DNA of 64,000 nt from Cytospora piceicola (taxonomy: Eukaryota; Ascomycota; Sordariomycetes; Diaporthales; Cytosporaceae), in contig JALQBC010000019.1 of the NCBI GenBank assembly GCA_023375675.1, forward strand, positions 1 through 64,000, read 5' to 3'. Shown here piece by piece: positions 1 to 10,398 of this stretch (positions are counted from its first letter, which is position 1; every line of letters begins with the position of its first letter). The notes under the pieces were generated by a model. That model was not told the DNA's origin and ran no database searches. It saw only the letters and a program-made list of their open reading frames with translations. Both the position numbers and the translations under genes were made by a program.

Positions 1-97
1 CCCTTGGACGTACCTTATCGGAGCCACGATAAGCTGAGGAAGCTCGGAAGCGAGATCACGGTGTCCGTGCGAGGTCGAGAAAAGCGGGGGGGTTAAT

Positions 98-148
98 TGT
101 CAGTTTCGCCAGACTATCAGACGGGCAAATTTAGAAAACCCACAACCT
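98..148 (+). repeat. Left terminal inverted repeat of the Tc1/mariner element
   Basis: The inner 32 bp (117-148) are the exact reverse complement of 1697-1728. The outer 19 bp align to the other end only with gaps. Confidence 0.85.
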
Positions 149-223
149 CGGCATGTCCCAACCAAAATCACAACCACAACCAAATGTCATTTTATATAGC
201 ATCCCAGTACTAAATTACATGAC

Positions 224-1540
224 CTATCGGTTGATTCGCCTTCCGTTAACATTTTTAATATCAATCCAGCGCTGTGGCATATCATCATATACCCTCGCGA
301 TTGCCTCAGTTTTGACCCTGGCCCAGCCCTCTTCGGCTAGGTCCCTGACCTCTTTGATTGTCGCATGCCCGTACCTTTTTATATAGTTTTTAACGACAAG
401 TGAAGAGGCACGGTCTTCAATAGGGTTTGTTTCTGGGCATTTAGGTGCGTTAATTAAGGCTGTATAGCCATTTTCACGCTTCCAGTCACATGAAGCCTTA
501 CTAGTATGGCTGCCATCGCCGTCCTCCCATAGTACAAAATCTCGAGATCCGTGGTGTTTCTCGATGTCCTCAAAGACACGTTTGTATACAGCAATATACG
601 TAGCGCTGTCCATCTTGCCATTGTTGTTCGAAGCCACCTCGTACCAGTAGAGAGGGCTTTTGTAACCAGGCCCGATGACGGCCACGCAGTGGATAAGATT
701 TTGGTCTACCTTGGCTAGCTTTTCGAAGTGTTTGCTACGTCTCCTTTTCCGAGGTTTGTATGTGCCGTCTGCAGTAATCACGGGAAGGTTGAAGTCTTCT
801 TCACGGCTTTTGAGCAGCTTCCGTTGTGCCTGGTTTTTCACAGTCCATGAAGCGAGTTTGTGACGTGGCTTCCTTTTGATCAACCCTCTGAATTCTCCCT
901 GCAAACTAAAGTGCCATTCGTCAGCGCAGTAAGCTTGTCCTCGCCAGACAGGATCAAACCACCAACCGCCTTCGATCTCGCGTGTAGCCCGTCGGGCACG
1001 TTGTTGTTGTACAGAGGGACTGTCCGCCGTCTTGAGAACTTCCATACGGGAATGCCACCCAATCTTTCTCATCTCTTTGGCAATTGTCTCTTCGTGGATA
1101 CCCTCAACGTCAAGGCCAGCGTCGGTGGCGATGTCACGCCATGGCTGGCGGGATTCTTCGTACATACACTCGTCACCACGTCGGTTTAGACCTTCGAGGT
1201 AATCGTCAACTATTCGAGCTTTGTCAGGCCCAAATTTGATGGGCCGGTGACGAGGTTCTTGATATCGAGGGTCGTTGTGTAAAGTACGTGCGTCAGGGTC
1301 GCTTCCGAGGGTACCGAGGTCGAGATTAGGGAGGGGCGGCATAGGTTCATAGTCAAGGCGACACTGAATAATAAGGCTTCCTTGGTACCTAGATACGCCA
1401 AAATATTCGTAGACCTGTTGCTTTGTGACTTTGCCTGTCCCTTGGCCGAGGAGATCAAAGTGGTCGAGAAACTGGCAGACCCCACGGACCTTGGCCCGCT
1501 TTGGTGTATCGAAGTGTTTTTGGTCTCGCTTTGGGCCCAT
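224..1540 (-). CDS. Tc1/mariner-family transposase, DD34E
   Basis: A 438-residue transposase that would cut and reinsert the surrounding element. The open frame continues upstream to 1741, but the first ATG is at 1540 and lies inside the element, so I use it. The N-terminal ~170 residues are the likely helix-turn-helix DNA-binding part. The catalytic core shows Asp207 (in CADEW), Asp340 (in LWEDGDG) and Glu375 (in TNPIED); 34 residues separate the last two, the Tc1-type DD34E spacing. The gap between the first and second Asp (about 130 residues) is long for Tc1, with a basic insert around residues 258-275. No frameshift or internal stop is present, so the gene looks functional. It resembles fungal Tc1-like (Ant1-type) transposases; that family placement is from memory. 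Confidence 0.9.
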   Translation of the reverse strand: MGPKRDQKHFDTPKRAKVRGVCQFLDHFDLLGQGTGKVTKQQVYEYFGVSRYQGSLIIQCRLDYEPMPPLPNLDLGTLGSDPDARTLHNDPRYQEPRHRPIKFGPDKARIVDDYLEGLNRRGDECMYEESRQPWRDIATDAGLDVEGIHEETIAKEMRKIGWHSRMEVLKTADSPSVQQQRARRATREIEGGWWFDPVWRGQAYCADEWHFSLQGEFRGLIKRKPRHKLASWTVKNQAQRKLLKSREEDFNLPVITADGTYKPRKRRRSKHFEKLAKVDQNLIHCVAVIGPGYKSPLYWYEVASNNNGKMDSATYIAVYKRVFEDIEKHHGSRDFVLWEDGDGSHTSKASCDWKRENGYTALINAPKCPETNPIEDRASSLVVKNYIKRYGHATIKEVRDLAEEGWARVKTEAIARVYDDMPQRWIDIKNVNGRRINR

Positions 1541-1696
1541 TGTGAAGACGATTAGGGTAAAGTAATTAGTATGGTTCGAATCGTCGTTTGAATCTGATGA
1601 TAATGATGAAAAGAAATAATAGCACACGTTATGTGGTTGTTGAATAAATGAAGGTTGAAGATTGAAGGTTTTGGTGTGGTTGGTGTGGTTAGGTGT

Positions 1697-1747
1697 AGGT
1701 TGTGGGTTTTCTAAATTTGCCCGTCTGACTATGCGGTACACTAGACA
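1697..1747 (-). repeat. Right terminal inverted repeat of the Tc1/mariner element
   Basis: The reverse complement of 1697-1728 is identical to 117-148. The outermost part, to about 1747, is imperfect. Confidence 0.85.
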
Positions 1748-2106
1748 GGCGGAGGCAGTCCGAAGATCTCATTGATGGATCCAAGATTGGCTTTGGAGGT
1801 TAGGACGCAGGGACGATCCCCCGGGGCCATCACAGGCGGGGCGGGCGTGGGGACTGGAAGGGAAGCGTGGCAGCGTGGCAGCTCGTTGTGGTGGTGATGG
1901 GCAAGGTTGGGTGACATGGCATGTCTGCGTCTCTTCATTACAATATTCTGCATACTAGGATTGCTCGAGGTCTGGAGCCACGGGGAGACAGGACGTTCGA
2001 TCCACGGACGGACTTGTCCCTCGACGCGCGTTTTTTGGTAACTTTTCTGTCGGCGGCGTAGAGAATTGGTGGAGGAGGTGTGGCCTTGGAAGACCCGTGT
2101 GCGATC

Positions 2107-2190
2107 ATGTATGTATGTATGTATGTATGTATGTATGTATGTATGTATGTATGTATGTATGTATGTATGTATGTATGTATGTATGTATGT
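2107..2190. repeat. (ATGT)21 microsatellite
   Basis: Twenty-one perfect copies of the tetranucleotide ATGT (84 bp), followed by degenerate copies to about 2200. Confidence 0.97.
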
Positions 2191-2223
2191 TTGTATGTGT
2201 AATGTGATTTCGATACTGGGCAG

Positions 2224-2246
2224 CGAGAGAGAGAGAGAGAGAGACA
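2224..2246. repeat. (GA)n microsatellite
   Basis: An uninterrupted GA run, followed by imperfect copies to about 2252. Confidence 0.9.
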
Positions 2247-2283
2247 GAGAGACGAGGTCGGTCATGGGGTGTGTGCGTTCTTG

Positions 2284-2308
2284 TCTGTGTGTGTGTGTGT
2301 GTGTGTGG
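2284..2308. repeat. (GT)n microsatellite
   Basis: A GT dinucleotide run, the third short-period repeat within 200 bp. Confidence 0.9.
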
Positions 2309-4397
2309 ATGTTGGACAGCCACAGCATCAGCCAGCCAAGCCAGCCTTTGATATGGCGCGCTTAGCCAGTTTCGATGACCTTGGGCCTTCCTCCCAATCG
2401 ATTCCAGGACTAACCCTGAACCGGCCCGGTAGTGGGTGACTCGTTCCTGAATTTGGTCAGTCACCCAGTCACCTACATTTGTGGTACACTAGGTACTCTT
2501 TTCCTTCCAAGGTTGTTTCCTGGACGAATCCTTCAGGTACTGTAGTAAGAAGTCGGGCAAACAACGTGGGGAACAGAAGATCACAGTGATAGCGGCAGTG
2601 ATGGTGACGGTGTAACTGCCAGTGCTAATATGTATGTATAACAATGCGGCAGATCTGCGCTTCTGGTCTTTCAATCCCAACACGAGCGACACGCGGGAGC
2701 GCCTGTTTCTTATAAGCCCGATGCCATCCAGCCTTACATCGCGTCTACGCGTTGACGTGGCGTTAGTCTCGCGTCACCGCCCGCTTGAACCCATCCACAC
2801 CATCTCTGTCCTGGCGTTTCTGCAGACTGCAGGAGGAGAGGTACTGGAGGGTATGTATGTACCACACTTCCACAGTGCTGGGGGGGTGGGTATGTATGGG
2901 AAGGGGGGAAACAAAGCAGCAAATGCCCCACGATCCGACCCATTTGACTGGCCTAGACTGCATGTCCGATGAGACCGGCCTTATCGACCCAAGACCTTTC
3001 AAGGTTGCCAGGATTTGGCGTTCAGGCGCTGTTCTTCTTGCCGGGGCGTGGTCAATCATTCAGTCATGTCAGATCTTCGTCCAACGGGCATTACATATCG
3101 CATATTGGGCAATGCTCCAGAATGCCCTCGTTGGACAGGACATCCGCCCCTCACTCACAGCCACCCCCCCCCCTTCACCCTAGTCCTCTCTTCATCGATG
3201 GCAAGATGGCAAGGTATCTCGGGGGTCTCTTTTGCCTCTCCTCTCGCGCCCAGATGGACAAGAGAAAAACTCTCGATGCGCGAAAGCGGGTCATGCATTT
3301 ATGTACTGGTGCTACTGCAGGTCGATGCTGCTAGCCGAGGTGAGTCATTGAGTCACCGCCAACCACTCGATTCCAGCTTCCTCGAGTGAAGAGCGACAAC
3401 GAGGGGGGGGGGGGCAGGGGGGATGGGCGACATCCCTCGAAGACAGACGAGGGTCAACTCCAAGGAGTGGGGTTTCCCTGAACGACTTACTGTAGGTCCC
3501 GTCGCCCATAGGTACAATGGTACCTCTAGTCCCTACGTAGTAGTCAAATCGGAGGAGAAAATAGAGGGCGGAGACGGGGGAGACGGGTTGTCAGGATGTG
3601 GGATAGAGAGAAAGGCCTTGGGAAAGGCCTTGGGACATGGAGAGATGGGGAGGCGAGTCTCCGTGTTGAGCGATTTTGAATACTCAAGTGGGTATTAGAC
3701 ACCATCTGCCCTATCACCTCTTTGGTTGCTGCATAGGAAGGAAAACAAGCTTAATCCGTCCATCAGGAACGTCTGGAACCCTTTGTGTGCGCTCATCGCT
3801 GGGTCCTTTCCAGATGTCAACGGCAACACCACCTAACTACCTACCTATACACAGCTATTGAACTTGTTATCCTCTCTATTCGACACCTACATCGATACAA
3901 CTGATTCCAATACCCACTCCGCTCAAAAGCCCCATCCTCATTCATGGAATTGGTCCCAAATACCGTTATCAGCAAGAACAATAAGCCAAACATACGGAGT
4001 TTACGCTTGAACTACTCTGACTTGCGAGCCGGTCGCGCCCACGGGCAGCGAAGCACATAGCTTCAGTGGGACGGATTCGTTCTGCCCTCTCTCAGCCATA
4101 GGAGACTCATTGTCTCTTCGCTTCTGTGCACATCTCTTTACAGACTTGCTTGATTATCAGTCACCATACTCATATCAGTTGACTTTCTGTTCCAGTCTGG
4201 TCCTCACTCTGGGGGGGCTCAGGCGAACCAATTATACCAGTACGCATCTATAACAACGACAATTAACACAACGACGACGGTTATATCTGCCCGATCTCGC
4301 ACCGGAGACACGGGCCATTGGACAATTTGATATATTGGATAAGTATCACCTACGAACGCCGAATCAATTCGATACTGAGGGGGGAAATGCAAATACA

Positions 4398-7073
4398 ATG
4401 ACGTCCGAAACCCACCCGTTCTACGCAATCTGGGCGTCCGAGTCCATCCGCGAGCAATTGTTTGTCCACCTGAGCAAGTCGGACATCAGCTCAGTCCGGC
4501 TCGCCAACTCGGCATGCTGCAACATCGTCACGCGCCGGCTCTTCCAGCGGGTGCACCTCAGCTTCACACCCAATAGCTTTACCAAACAGTCCCGGATCCA
4601 GGCCCTGAGCAGGATAGGACACCACATCGAACACTTGACATTCTACCTCCCGCACTCCGAAGCCACTTTCCTTCCGCCACTCATCCACCCTCAGTCAGGG
4701 TCGGAGCTCTCATACCTTTACACGCCACACACGTCCATGACCAGCACACTTACCAGGCCAAAATATGGAACCTCAGAGCTGGGGGACATCCTCACACAAC
4801 AGTACCCTCCACTATTCCACGCCGCAACCAATGTCCCCAGCTTCATCAACGCCCTGAAGAACATCCCAAACCTGAGGCATCTTACGATAAAAACACCCGG
4901 GCAAGACGCCCGCGAGAGATACAGGAGAGACATTGTCGACTACGCCCTCATCAGCCTGCGGATAGCAATCGAGCGAATAAGCGGACTCACCAAGCTCTCA
5001 AAGCTGTCGCTGTCGGGCGTACACCCGGCAGCGTTCCTGTACCTTAGGTACGAGGGCGGCCCGGGATTCGGCTGCTCGCCCGGCGCGGCGCGCCGGTGGC
5101 GCCAGATCCGGAAGCTGAGCGTGTCGGTCGAGGCATGGGACTTCTATGGCCCCAGCGGTCCGGGGCTGGACCAACTCAAGATGATTGACAACTATCTGCG
5201 CCACTTCTCCGACACGGTCGAGAAGCTCTCCTTCACCTGGATCGGCCACAAGGGCCCCTGCCCGCTGGCCCTGTCAGGGGACCCATTGTTTGACACGCCA
5301 AGGGACTCCAAGAAGCTGTTTAACGAGGTCACGAGCCCGACGAGCCCGTTGCCGCCACCACCGCGTGCGACGCGCCCCATGTGTTTCTCAAGGTTGAAGT
5401 ATCTGCAAATCAAGAATGCGTCCATGAATGAGATGCAATTGAGGGGGCTGGTAGAGACTCACAAGGAGACAGTCAAGGAGTTTGACTTCGAGAACGTTGT
5501 ACTCATCAACGGCGGCAACTGGGATGAGGCGCTTGCACCATTGATGGCGCCCTCGGAGGGCTTGAAGGACGGCAGAGCCCGGGCTAAAAGGTGGTCGCGA
5601 CACTCAATCGGTATCGGCAACGAGCCACCGAAGACGCCGCCTAGCCCCCACGGGAGCTTCAAGACGATGGCGCCGAGAGGTAGTCCCAACGGGAGCTTGA
5701 AGACGGCGGGGACAAGGAACAGTTCCATTACACAGGAAGACGAGGTTGAGATCAAACATACCAGTGCTGCCGTGGAGGCGGTTGGTAGAGACCTGATGGA
5801 TGAGATGGAAGGCTTGGAGGCCTTCGCGGGCCTCAGCCAGTCCTCATCACAGTCGATTCACAGCCCCTGGGAAGATCAGGATGAGATCCTCTTCTCTCTG
5901 GACTCGGAATTCGGCGAAGAGCTCGAGCACACCATCACCGCCGCCACGAGCCTGGCCAGCATGACCACTGACGGGGGCTTCAGCACCAAGATAACGAAAA
6001 AGCGGGAGCGCAGACGCCGTCGCAAGCCCTGGCACCCCAAGCGTGGGGACGGTGAGCACTCGGAAGATGAGCACAGCAAGCCCGCCCAGTCCCAATCCCA
6101 GGAGGAACTCAAGGAGAAGAACTCCCATACCAACCTCCTGCACCACAAGCGCTCCAACTCATCGTCGCACTCCAACAAGCGCGAGAGGAACGTCCTCATC
6201 CGCCGCGCCCGCCAGTCCTCCGACCCCACGCCGTACACGTCGTGCCAGATCCTGGACCCCAACTCGTACGAGCTGCCGCTCCCCGAGGTCACCGGCTCGG
6301 ACGACGAGACGCCCCGGCCAGATGACGCCGGCACGGCCAAGCTGCCGCCCCCGGTGCCGCTCAACATCTCCGCGCCGCTCCCCGCCGAGCAGCTCCCCGT
6401 GCTCCTCCAGCCCGCCGTGTACAACCCCGCCGTGTACAACCCCGCCGTGTGCAACCCCGCCGTGTACAACCCGCAGGCCTCGACGGCGTCCATCCCCATC
6501 ATGATCCAGGCCTCGTCGTGCGGGAGCATCGCCAGCGGCGTCAGCGGCGCGACCTCGGGCCCCACCACCGCCGCGTCCTCGTCTGCGCACCACCAACATC
6601 ACCACCACCACCACCACAACGGCAACGGGCACAACCTGAACGAGGGCCTGTCGGGGGTGCAGCGCAACCTGGAGCAGGAGGAGCTGCAGCGCCGGTTCGC
6701 CGAGGACGCCGAGGCGCGGGCGACGGCGCTGCAGAAGGCGAGGGACGCGGTGCTGCGCAAGATGGGCCGGCTGAACGCGGCCAACGCGCTGAACAAGGTC
6801 GACGAGGGGCCGCGGCTGGACGAGCACCCCGCGCTGCAGCGGGCCAACAGCCACGGCCGCGGGCAGAACAGGGACCAGAACAACAGCAGCAGCAGCAGCA
6901 GCAGCAACCAGCAGCAGCAGCAGCAGAACCAGCAGCCGTCGGCGGACAACGGCGGGAGCAGGGTGCACCTGAGGATCAGGGAGCTGCTTGGGGGGAGGGA
7001 CCACCGGGAGACGTACCAGAGCATCGAGGGGAGTAATTCGTTGGTGGTGCCGTTGGTGTTCAGTGGTAACTGA
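4398..7073 (+). CDS. F-box-like protein with long low-complexity C-terminus
   Basis: An intronless 891-residue protein. The frame is open from 4335, but the first ATG is at 4398 in a good context (ACAATGAC). Residues ~12-50 resemble an F-box (EQLFVHLSKSDISSVRLAN and following), which in this family binds Skp1 in SCF ubiquitin ligases. Residues ~50-370 contain leucine-rich stretches compatible with a degenerate LRR substrate-binding part. The rest is disordered: basic blocks, an acidic region near 470-510, four tandem Pro-Ala-Val-Tyr-Asn-type repeats near residues 672-691, a His run, and Ser and Gln runs near the end, with a charged segment at ~755-800 that may form a coiled coil. I infer a substrate adaptor, but the F-box match is by eye and no substrate is indicated. 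Confidence 0.72.
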   Translation: MTSETHPFYAIWASESIREQLFVHLSKSDISSVRLANSACCNIVTRRLFQRVHLSFTPNSFTKQSRIQALSRIGHHIEHLTFYLPHSEATFLPPLIHPQSGSELSYLYTPHTSMTSTLTRPKYGTSELGDILTQQYPPLFHAATNVPSFINALKNIPNLRHLTIKTPGQDARERYRRDIVDYALISLRIAIERISGLTKLSKLSLSGVHPAAFLYLRYEGGPGFGCSPGAARRWRQIRKLSVSVEAWDFYGPSGPGLDQLKMIDNYLRHFSDTVEKLSFTWIGHKGPCPLALSGDPLFDTPRDSKKLFNEVTSPTSPLPPPPRATRPMCFSRLKYLQIKNASMNEMQLRGLVETHKETVKEFDFENVVLINGGNWDEALAPLMAPSEGLKDGRARAKRWSRHSIGIGNEPPKTPPSPHGSFKTMAPRGSPNGSLKTAGTRNSSITQEDEVEIKHTSAAVEAVGRDLMDEMEGLEAFAGLSQSSSQSIHSPWEDQDEILFSLDSEFGEELEHTITAATSLASMTTDGGFSTKITKKRERRRRRKPWHPKRGDGEHSEDEHSKPAQSQSQEELKEKNSHTNLLHHKRSNSSSHSNKRERNVLIRRARQSSDPTPYTSCQILDPNSYELPLPEVTGSDDETPRPDDAGTAKLPPPVPLNISAPLPAEQLPVLLQPAVYNPAVYNPAVCNPAVYNPQASTASIPIMIQASSCGSIASGVSGATSGPTTAASSSAHHQHHHHHHHNGNGHNLNEGLSGVQRNLEQEELQRRFAEDAEARATALQKARDAVLRKMGRLNAANALNKVDEGPRLDEHPALQRANSHGRGQNRDQNNSSSSSSSNQQQQQQNQQPSADNGGSRVHLRIRELLGGRDHRETYQSIEGSNSLVVPLVFSGN
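6411..6470 (+). repeat. 15-bp coding minisatellite, 4 copies
   Basis: Four in-frame 15-bp units encode Pro-Ala-Val-Tyr-Asn (the third has Cys for Tyr) inside the F-box-like gene. One base separates the variant unit from the others, consistent with slippage duplication. Confidence 0.9.
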
Positions 7074-8077
7074 GGTGGCCCTCTCTCTCTCACACCAGAC
7101 GACCAACGGCCAGGGATCTTTATAAGGGGATGACAGCACCCAGCATTTGGAGGAAGAAGGGGGGGGGGGAAGGTGATTTTCGGGAATTGTTACGGTGACC
7201 ATATTTCTGTGGGTCTACTTACGATTTGAGGTGTGCACTGCATAGCATGGGAGGAAAGGGACAACAGGATGGGATGGATGGGATGGGATGGGATGGGACG
7301 GAGATGCCGTTGCAACCGGGGCTTGAAGTGCTCGAGTGGCCTAGGGGATTGGCGGCTTAATGATGTGATGAAATTGATACTTTTTCTTGAAAAGACGGGC
7401 TTTCTTGTATATAACGATACGAACCTTCATTCGTTTCATGGCATGATATGGAATGGAGGAATGGAGATGGGGATGGGCATGGAATGAAAAGCCCAGGTGC
7501 CTACTGCCTACATTACATATATATGACCTGTCCGTTTACTTGAATTTGCTTGCATCAATTGGCACAGCCTGCCTGTGACGCTATGCAAATATCATATCTA
7601 CTCTATCCGAATACCTTCATGGTCTATCTCATATTACGGACCTGGAAATGGGATATTGAGACCAGCATCAATTCCCCTCCCAATATCAACTACGTGAACA
7701 GCCAGGCCAGTGGCCATCTGCACCGCATAAGTGTTGTGTATGTCAGCCAGAGTTAGTTTTTAGGGAAACTTTGATCATATATCATCGCGGCCCAGTTTCA
7801 AGTTTCTGGTCATTGAGCAAATATTCACGAACTTTGAACTGTGAGAGAGAAGAAGAGAGGGAGCGGAAGGAGAGTGAGAGTGTATATTCAGGGTTAGGGT
7901 ATAAAACATGCTTAGTAAGCCAGCTCCGATAACGTGTCTTTTATCTTATCGGGTGCTGCTCTAATTTTCAAACCTCAAACATCTCCCATTTGACCCGGCA
8001 CAAAAACAAGCCTACTCCCAAACATCACAGTACATCGCCAACCATCTCCAACCGCACACACACACAAAAGCCAAGTC
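7074..8077. other. Spacer: 3' region of the F-box-like gene and promoter of the UPF0390 gene
   Basis: No gene recognised. It includes a GGATG-type repeat (about 7267-7298), a second G/A-rich patch with ATGGA units near 7440-7490, and a GA-rich tract at about 7840-7885 upstream of the next gene. The stretch 8040-8075 just before the next start codon is rich in CA and looks like a 5' leader. Confidence 0.6.
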
Positions 8078-8332
8078 ATGGCCCAAGGCACGATCAAGAT
8101 GAAGGCGAAGCCCTCGTCGGCGAAGGCGAAGCCCATCAAGGGCGACAAGGTCAAGAAGCCAAAGACGACCAAGGCCGACAAGCTGCAGAAGAAGTACGTC
8201 CGAGGAATGGTGTCCAAGACGGAGGCGCTGCTGGGCGAGCGCGCCGGGCATCTGGAGTTGATCGGAAAGGGGAAGAAGGGAAAGAAGGCCAAGGAGGCGA
8301 CAGTCAAGGGTGGTTCCAGGAAGTTTGGCTGA
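8078..8332 (+). CDS. UPF0390 / DUF2462 family small basic protein
   Basis: An 84-residue, very Lys-rich, intronless protein starting with MAQG. This N-terminus, the alternating Lys/Ala/Pro blocks and the central segment VSKTEALLGERAGHLEL fit the UPF0390 (DUF2462) family, whose human member is C19orf53. The molecular role is not established as far as I know; a nuclear or nucleolar, RNA-associated location would fit the charge but is inference. The start is the first ATG, in a good context (GTCATGGCC), and the length is typical of the family. Confidence 0.75.
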   Translation: MAQGTIKMKAKPSSAKAKPIKGDKVKKPKTTKADKLQKKYVRGMVSKTEALLGERAGHLELIGKGKKGKKAKEATVKGGSRKFG

Positions 8333-10398
8333 GCACGACACAAACCACAACCAACAACCCGTGCCGATTGCAACTTTTCTCCAATTGAACTAAAGTGTTC
8401 TACATCCTTCAACTCCGACTGGCCGACCCCAAAAGTCACAACAGACCATGAGGGACTCAACATCGAATATTGGAATCTCTGGACCAGCTATTGAGTGTCC
8501 AGGAGGTTCATTGCGTCCCAGGGGCACACAGATACATACAAGTGGAGGGCACGCCGGGACGGACAACATGGGACTCGGCTTTACGACGGTCGTTTCAAGG
8601 CTAAGCTCGGTCTTGCGCTCGGTCTTGCGCTCGGCTCCTTTTTCTTCCAGGTTATGGTGCATAACCAAAAAAACGAAGCATGTTGGAGAATATCGAAGAG
8701 CATAGGCAAAACCATGGAGCCTCTATGCTGTCCAGCGCTGGTCAGCATGAGCGAAGACTTGAGCAGGTTCATGAATACTGCAGCGATGGAACAATTCCTC
8801 TGCTCGGTTGCGGAGCAGCCCTTTCTACCATGGTCAAGGTCAAGGGATGTCAAAGCTCCTCGACTCACAACCTTCCTCGTTATGTTAAAGGAGCCGTCCG
8901 ACGCGGGTTATAGAACTGGGGTAGAAAGGTAGCGGTACAGAGAGGTATCCCAAAAAGAAAAGATGTTCGGGGTTACCTCGCGAAGGCGACGGTTACTACA
9001 GCATAAATGAACACACAACCTAAGAATAGAATCGGGTCCCTAAGGTGTCTCGCAATTTCCTAAATTATCTGCCTGCCGATAGTGAGGCTGACGTGGGCTA
9101 TGTCTCATTCTGAGAGAGGGCAGGCCGTTATGTGGTTTGGCTTTCAATGCGTTGCTCATGAACGTCGCAAGTCTTTGAGCTCCGGTCAAATACATTCCGG
9201 TTGCCTTATTGGGATCTCGACCCGACCGGGGAGATACTGATGACCAAAACGAACAAACAACTCTCTGCTGGGTTCAACGCCCGGCAGGCTACGGGCTCTC
9301 AGTATCGTGTCCCCACCTTTCGTATTCCAGGCACGGCCCACTTATTGCAGATCCGAGATCAATGCGCCGCTCGTTAGTAAACTTAACCACAGTGTCGGGT
9401 ACTTCGAGTCCCGGCAATCCGGTAATGGGTGTTGGGCGTTGTGTCTTGGGCGTGACGAAGACGTCACGGCTGTATAGGAGACCGCAAACGACTTACAGGG
9501 CACTGAAAGGGTGGCACAGAGCAGCAGACGAACCGACTGGCTTCATGATCGACGAGAAAGCAATGCTGGAGGAGCCGAAGCTAAGATTAACTGCTTGCAA
9601 TTCCTATGCCGGAGTTACATCCTCAAACATCCAGGTGCATCGTCAACCTCCTGAGGACCACTTTTAGATAAACTCTCTCGCTCGCCCTGTTGACCTTGGT
9701 CCGCCCACACGGTCCCCTTGTTCCATTATCCTTTTTCCGGCGAAGGTTTGTTGATTGTGAAACGCCTTGGGTGTTTCGATGACTGCACATGTGGCGACGC
9801 AGACCTAGACGTGGAATGTACCCAAGAAAGAAAGACCCCGATATAGCCCTTGGGACAAAGCTGTTTCCTCGTCGAGGTTTGGATAGTGGTATAGGCCTTC
9901 CTATAGGCCTTTGATCTTGGGATATCCAGACAGCATAAGGATTAATGGACGGCAAACCCTTGACAGTTACAGCCCCGTTGTGCTCGAGTCGACTATCGCG
10001 GAACGGTCCCTAATTATTACGGCAAATAATAACCTCAAGGGAGGAACCATTTATACGACATAGGCAATGCTTACACATATATTGCCTCAAGATACATACG
10101 AGGCAGCACATGGATAAGATTTATTCCGAGAAGATCTGCAAATCTCCCTTACCCGACAACCAGGAACCCTTACCCCTGAGACTCCACGGCACGCTCCGCA
10201 TGACCCAGCCCGTCGGGTTTAATATTGTTTTAGCTGCTCTCCCTCAAACGGGCCAGCAGACCGGACCTATCTCGGTAGTCAGCATCACTCTAAGTCACTC
10301 TAAGTTGCGCAGTGGTGCCGTCGTCGTTGTCTCTCTATTTCTCTCTTCTCGCCCCCCTTCTCCCGGCCCGTGGAGAAATTGATATTACAGTCTTGAAA
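8333..10398. other. Gene-free spacer
   Basis: About 2.1 kb. Several medium-length open frames on both strands (the longest at 9209-9667 and 8495-8932) show no domain, signal peptide or credible intron pattern. Small tandem duplications occur: a 12-13-bp unit near 8608-8632 and a 10-bp unit near 10286-10305. The last 100 bp are pyrimidine-rich and probably belong to the promoter of the methyltransferase gene. Confidence 0.55.

Larger units (their letters stand above)
98..1747 (-). mobile_element. Intact Tc1/mariner-type DNA transposon
   Basis: A 1.65-kb element carries one transposase gene on the minus strand between inverted terminal repeats. The inner 32 bp of the repeats (117-148 and 1697-1728) are perfectly complementary. 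Outward to about 98 and 1747 they match only with small gaps, so the exact termini are uncertain. I do not see a clean TA target duplication at either border. CA and TG dinucleotides are common throughout, so the copy has not suffered RIP, unlike the island at 28-32 kb. Confidence 0.88.
1748..4397. other. Gene-free spacer with microsatellites
   Basis: About 2.6 kb between the transposon and the F-box-like gene. It holds three short-period repeats at 2107-2308, listed separately, and G- and C-runs near 3167 and 3403. Open frames here are repeat-encoded or lack any family signal. The last part (about 4100-4397) is pyrimidine-rich and is probably promoter and 5' leader of the gene at 4398. Confidence 0.6.

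Noticed and set aside
1741..2464. Minus-strand frames rich in THTYIHTYIH and SLSLSL
   Set aside because: These are translations of the ATGT, GA and GT microsatellites.
6159..7202. 347-codon minus-strand frame opposite the F-box-like gene
   Set aside because: Shadow of a GC-rich, repeat-containing coding region on the plus strand.
9209..9667. 152-codon plus-strand frame
   Set aside because: Composition looks random and there is no domain; a similar frame exists on the other strand.
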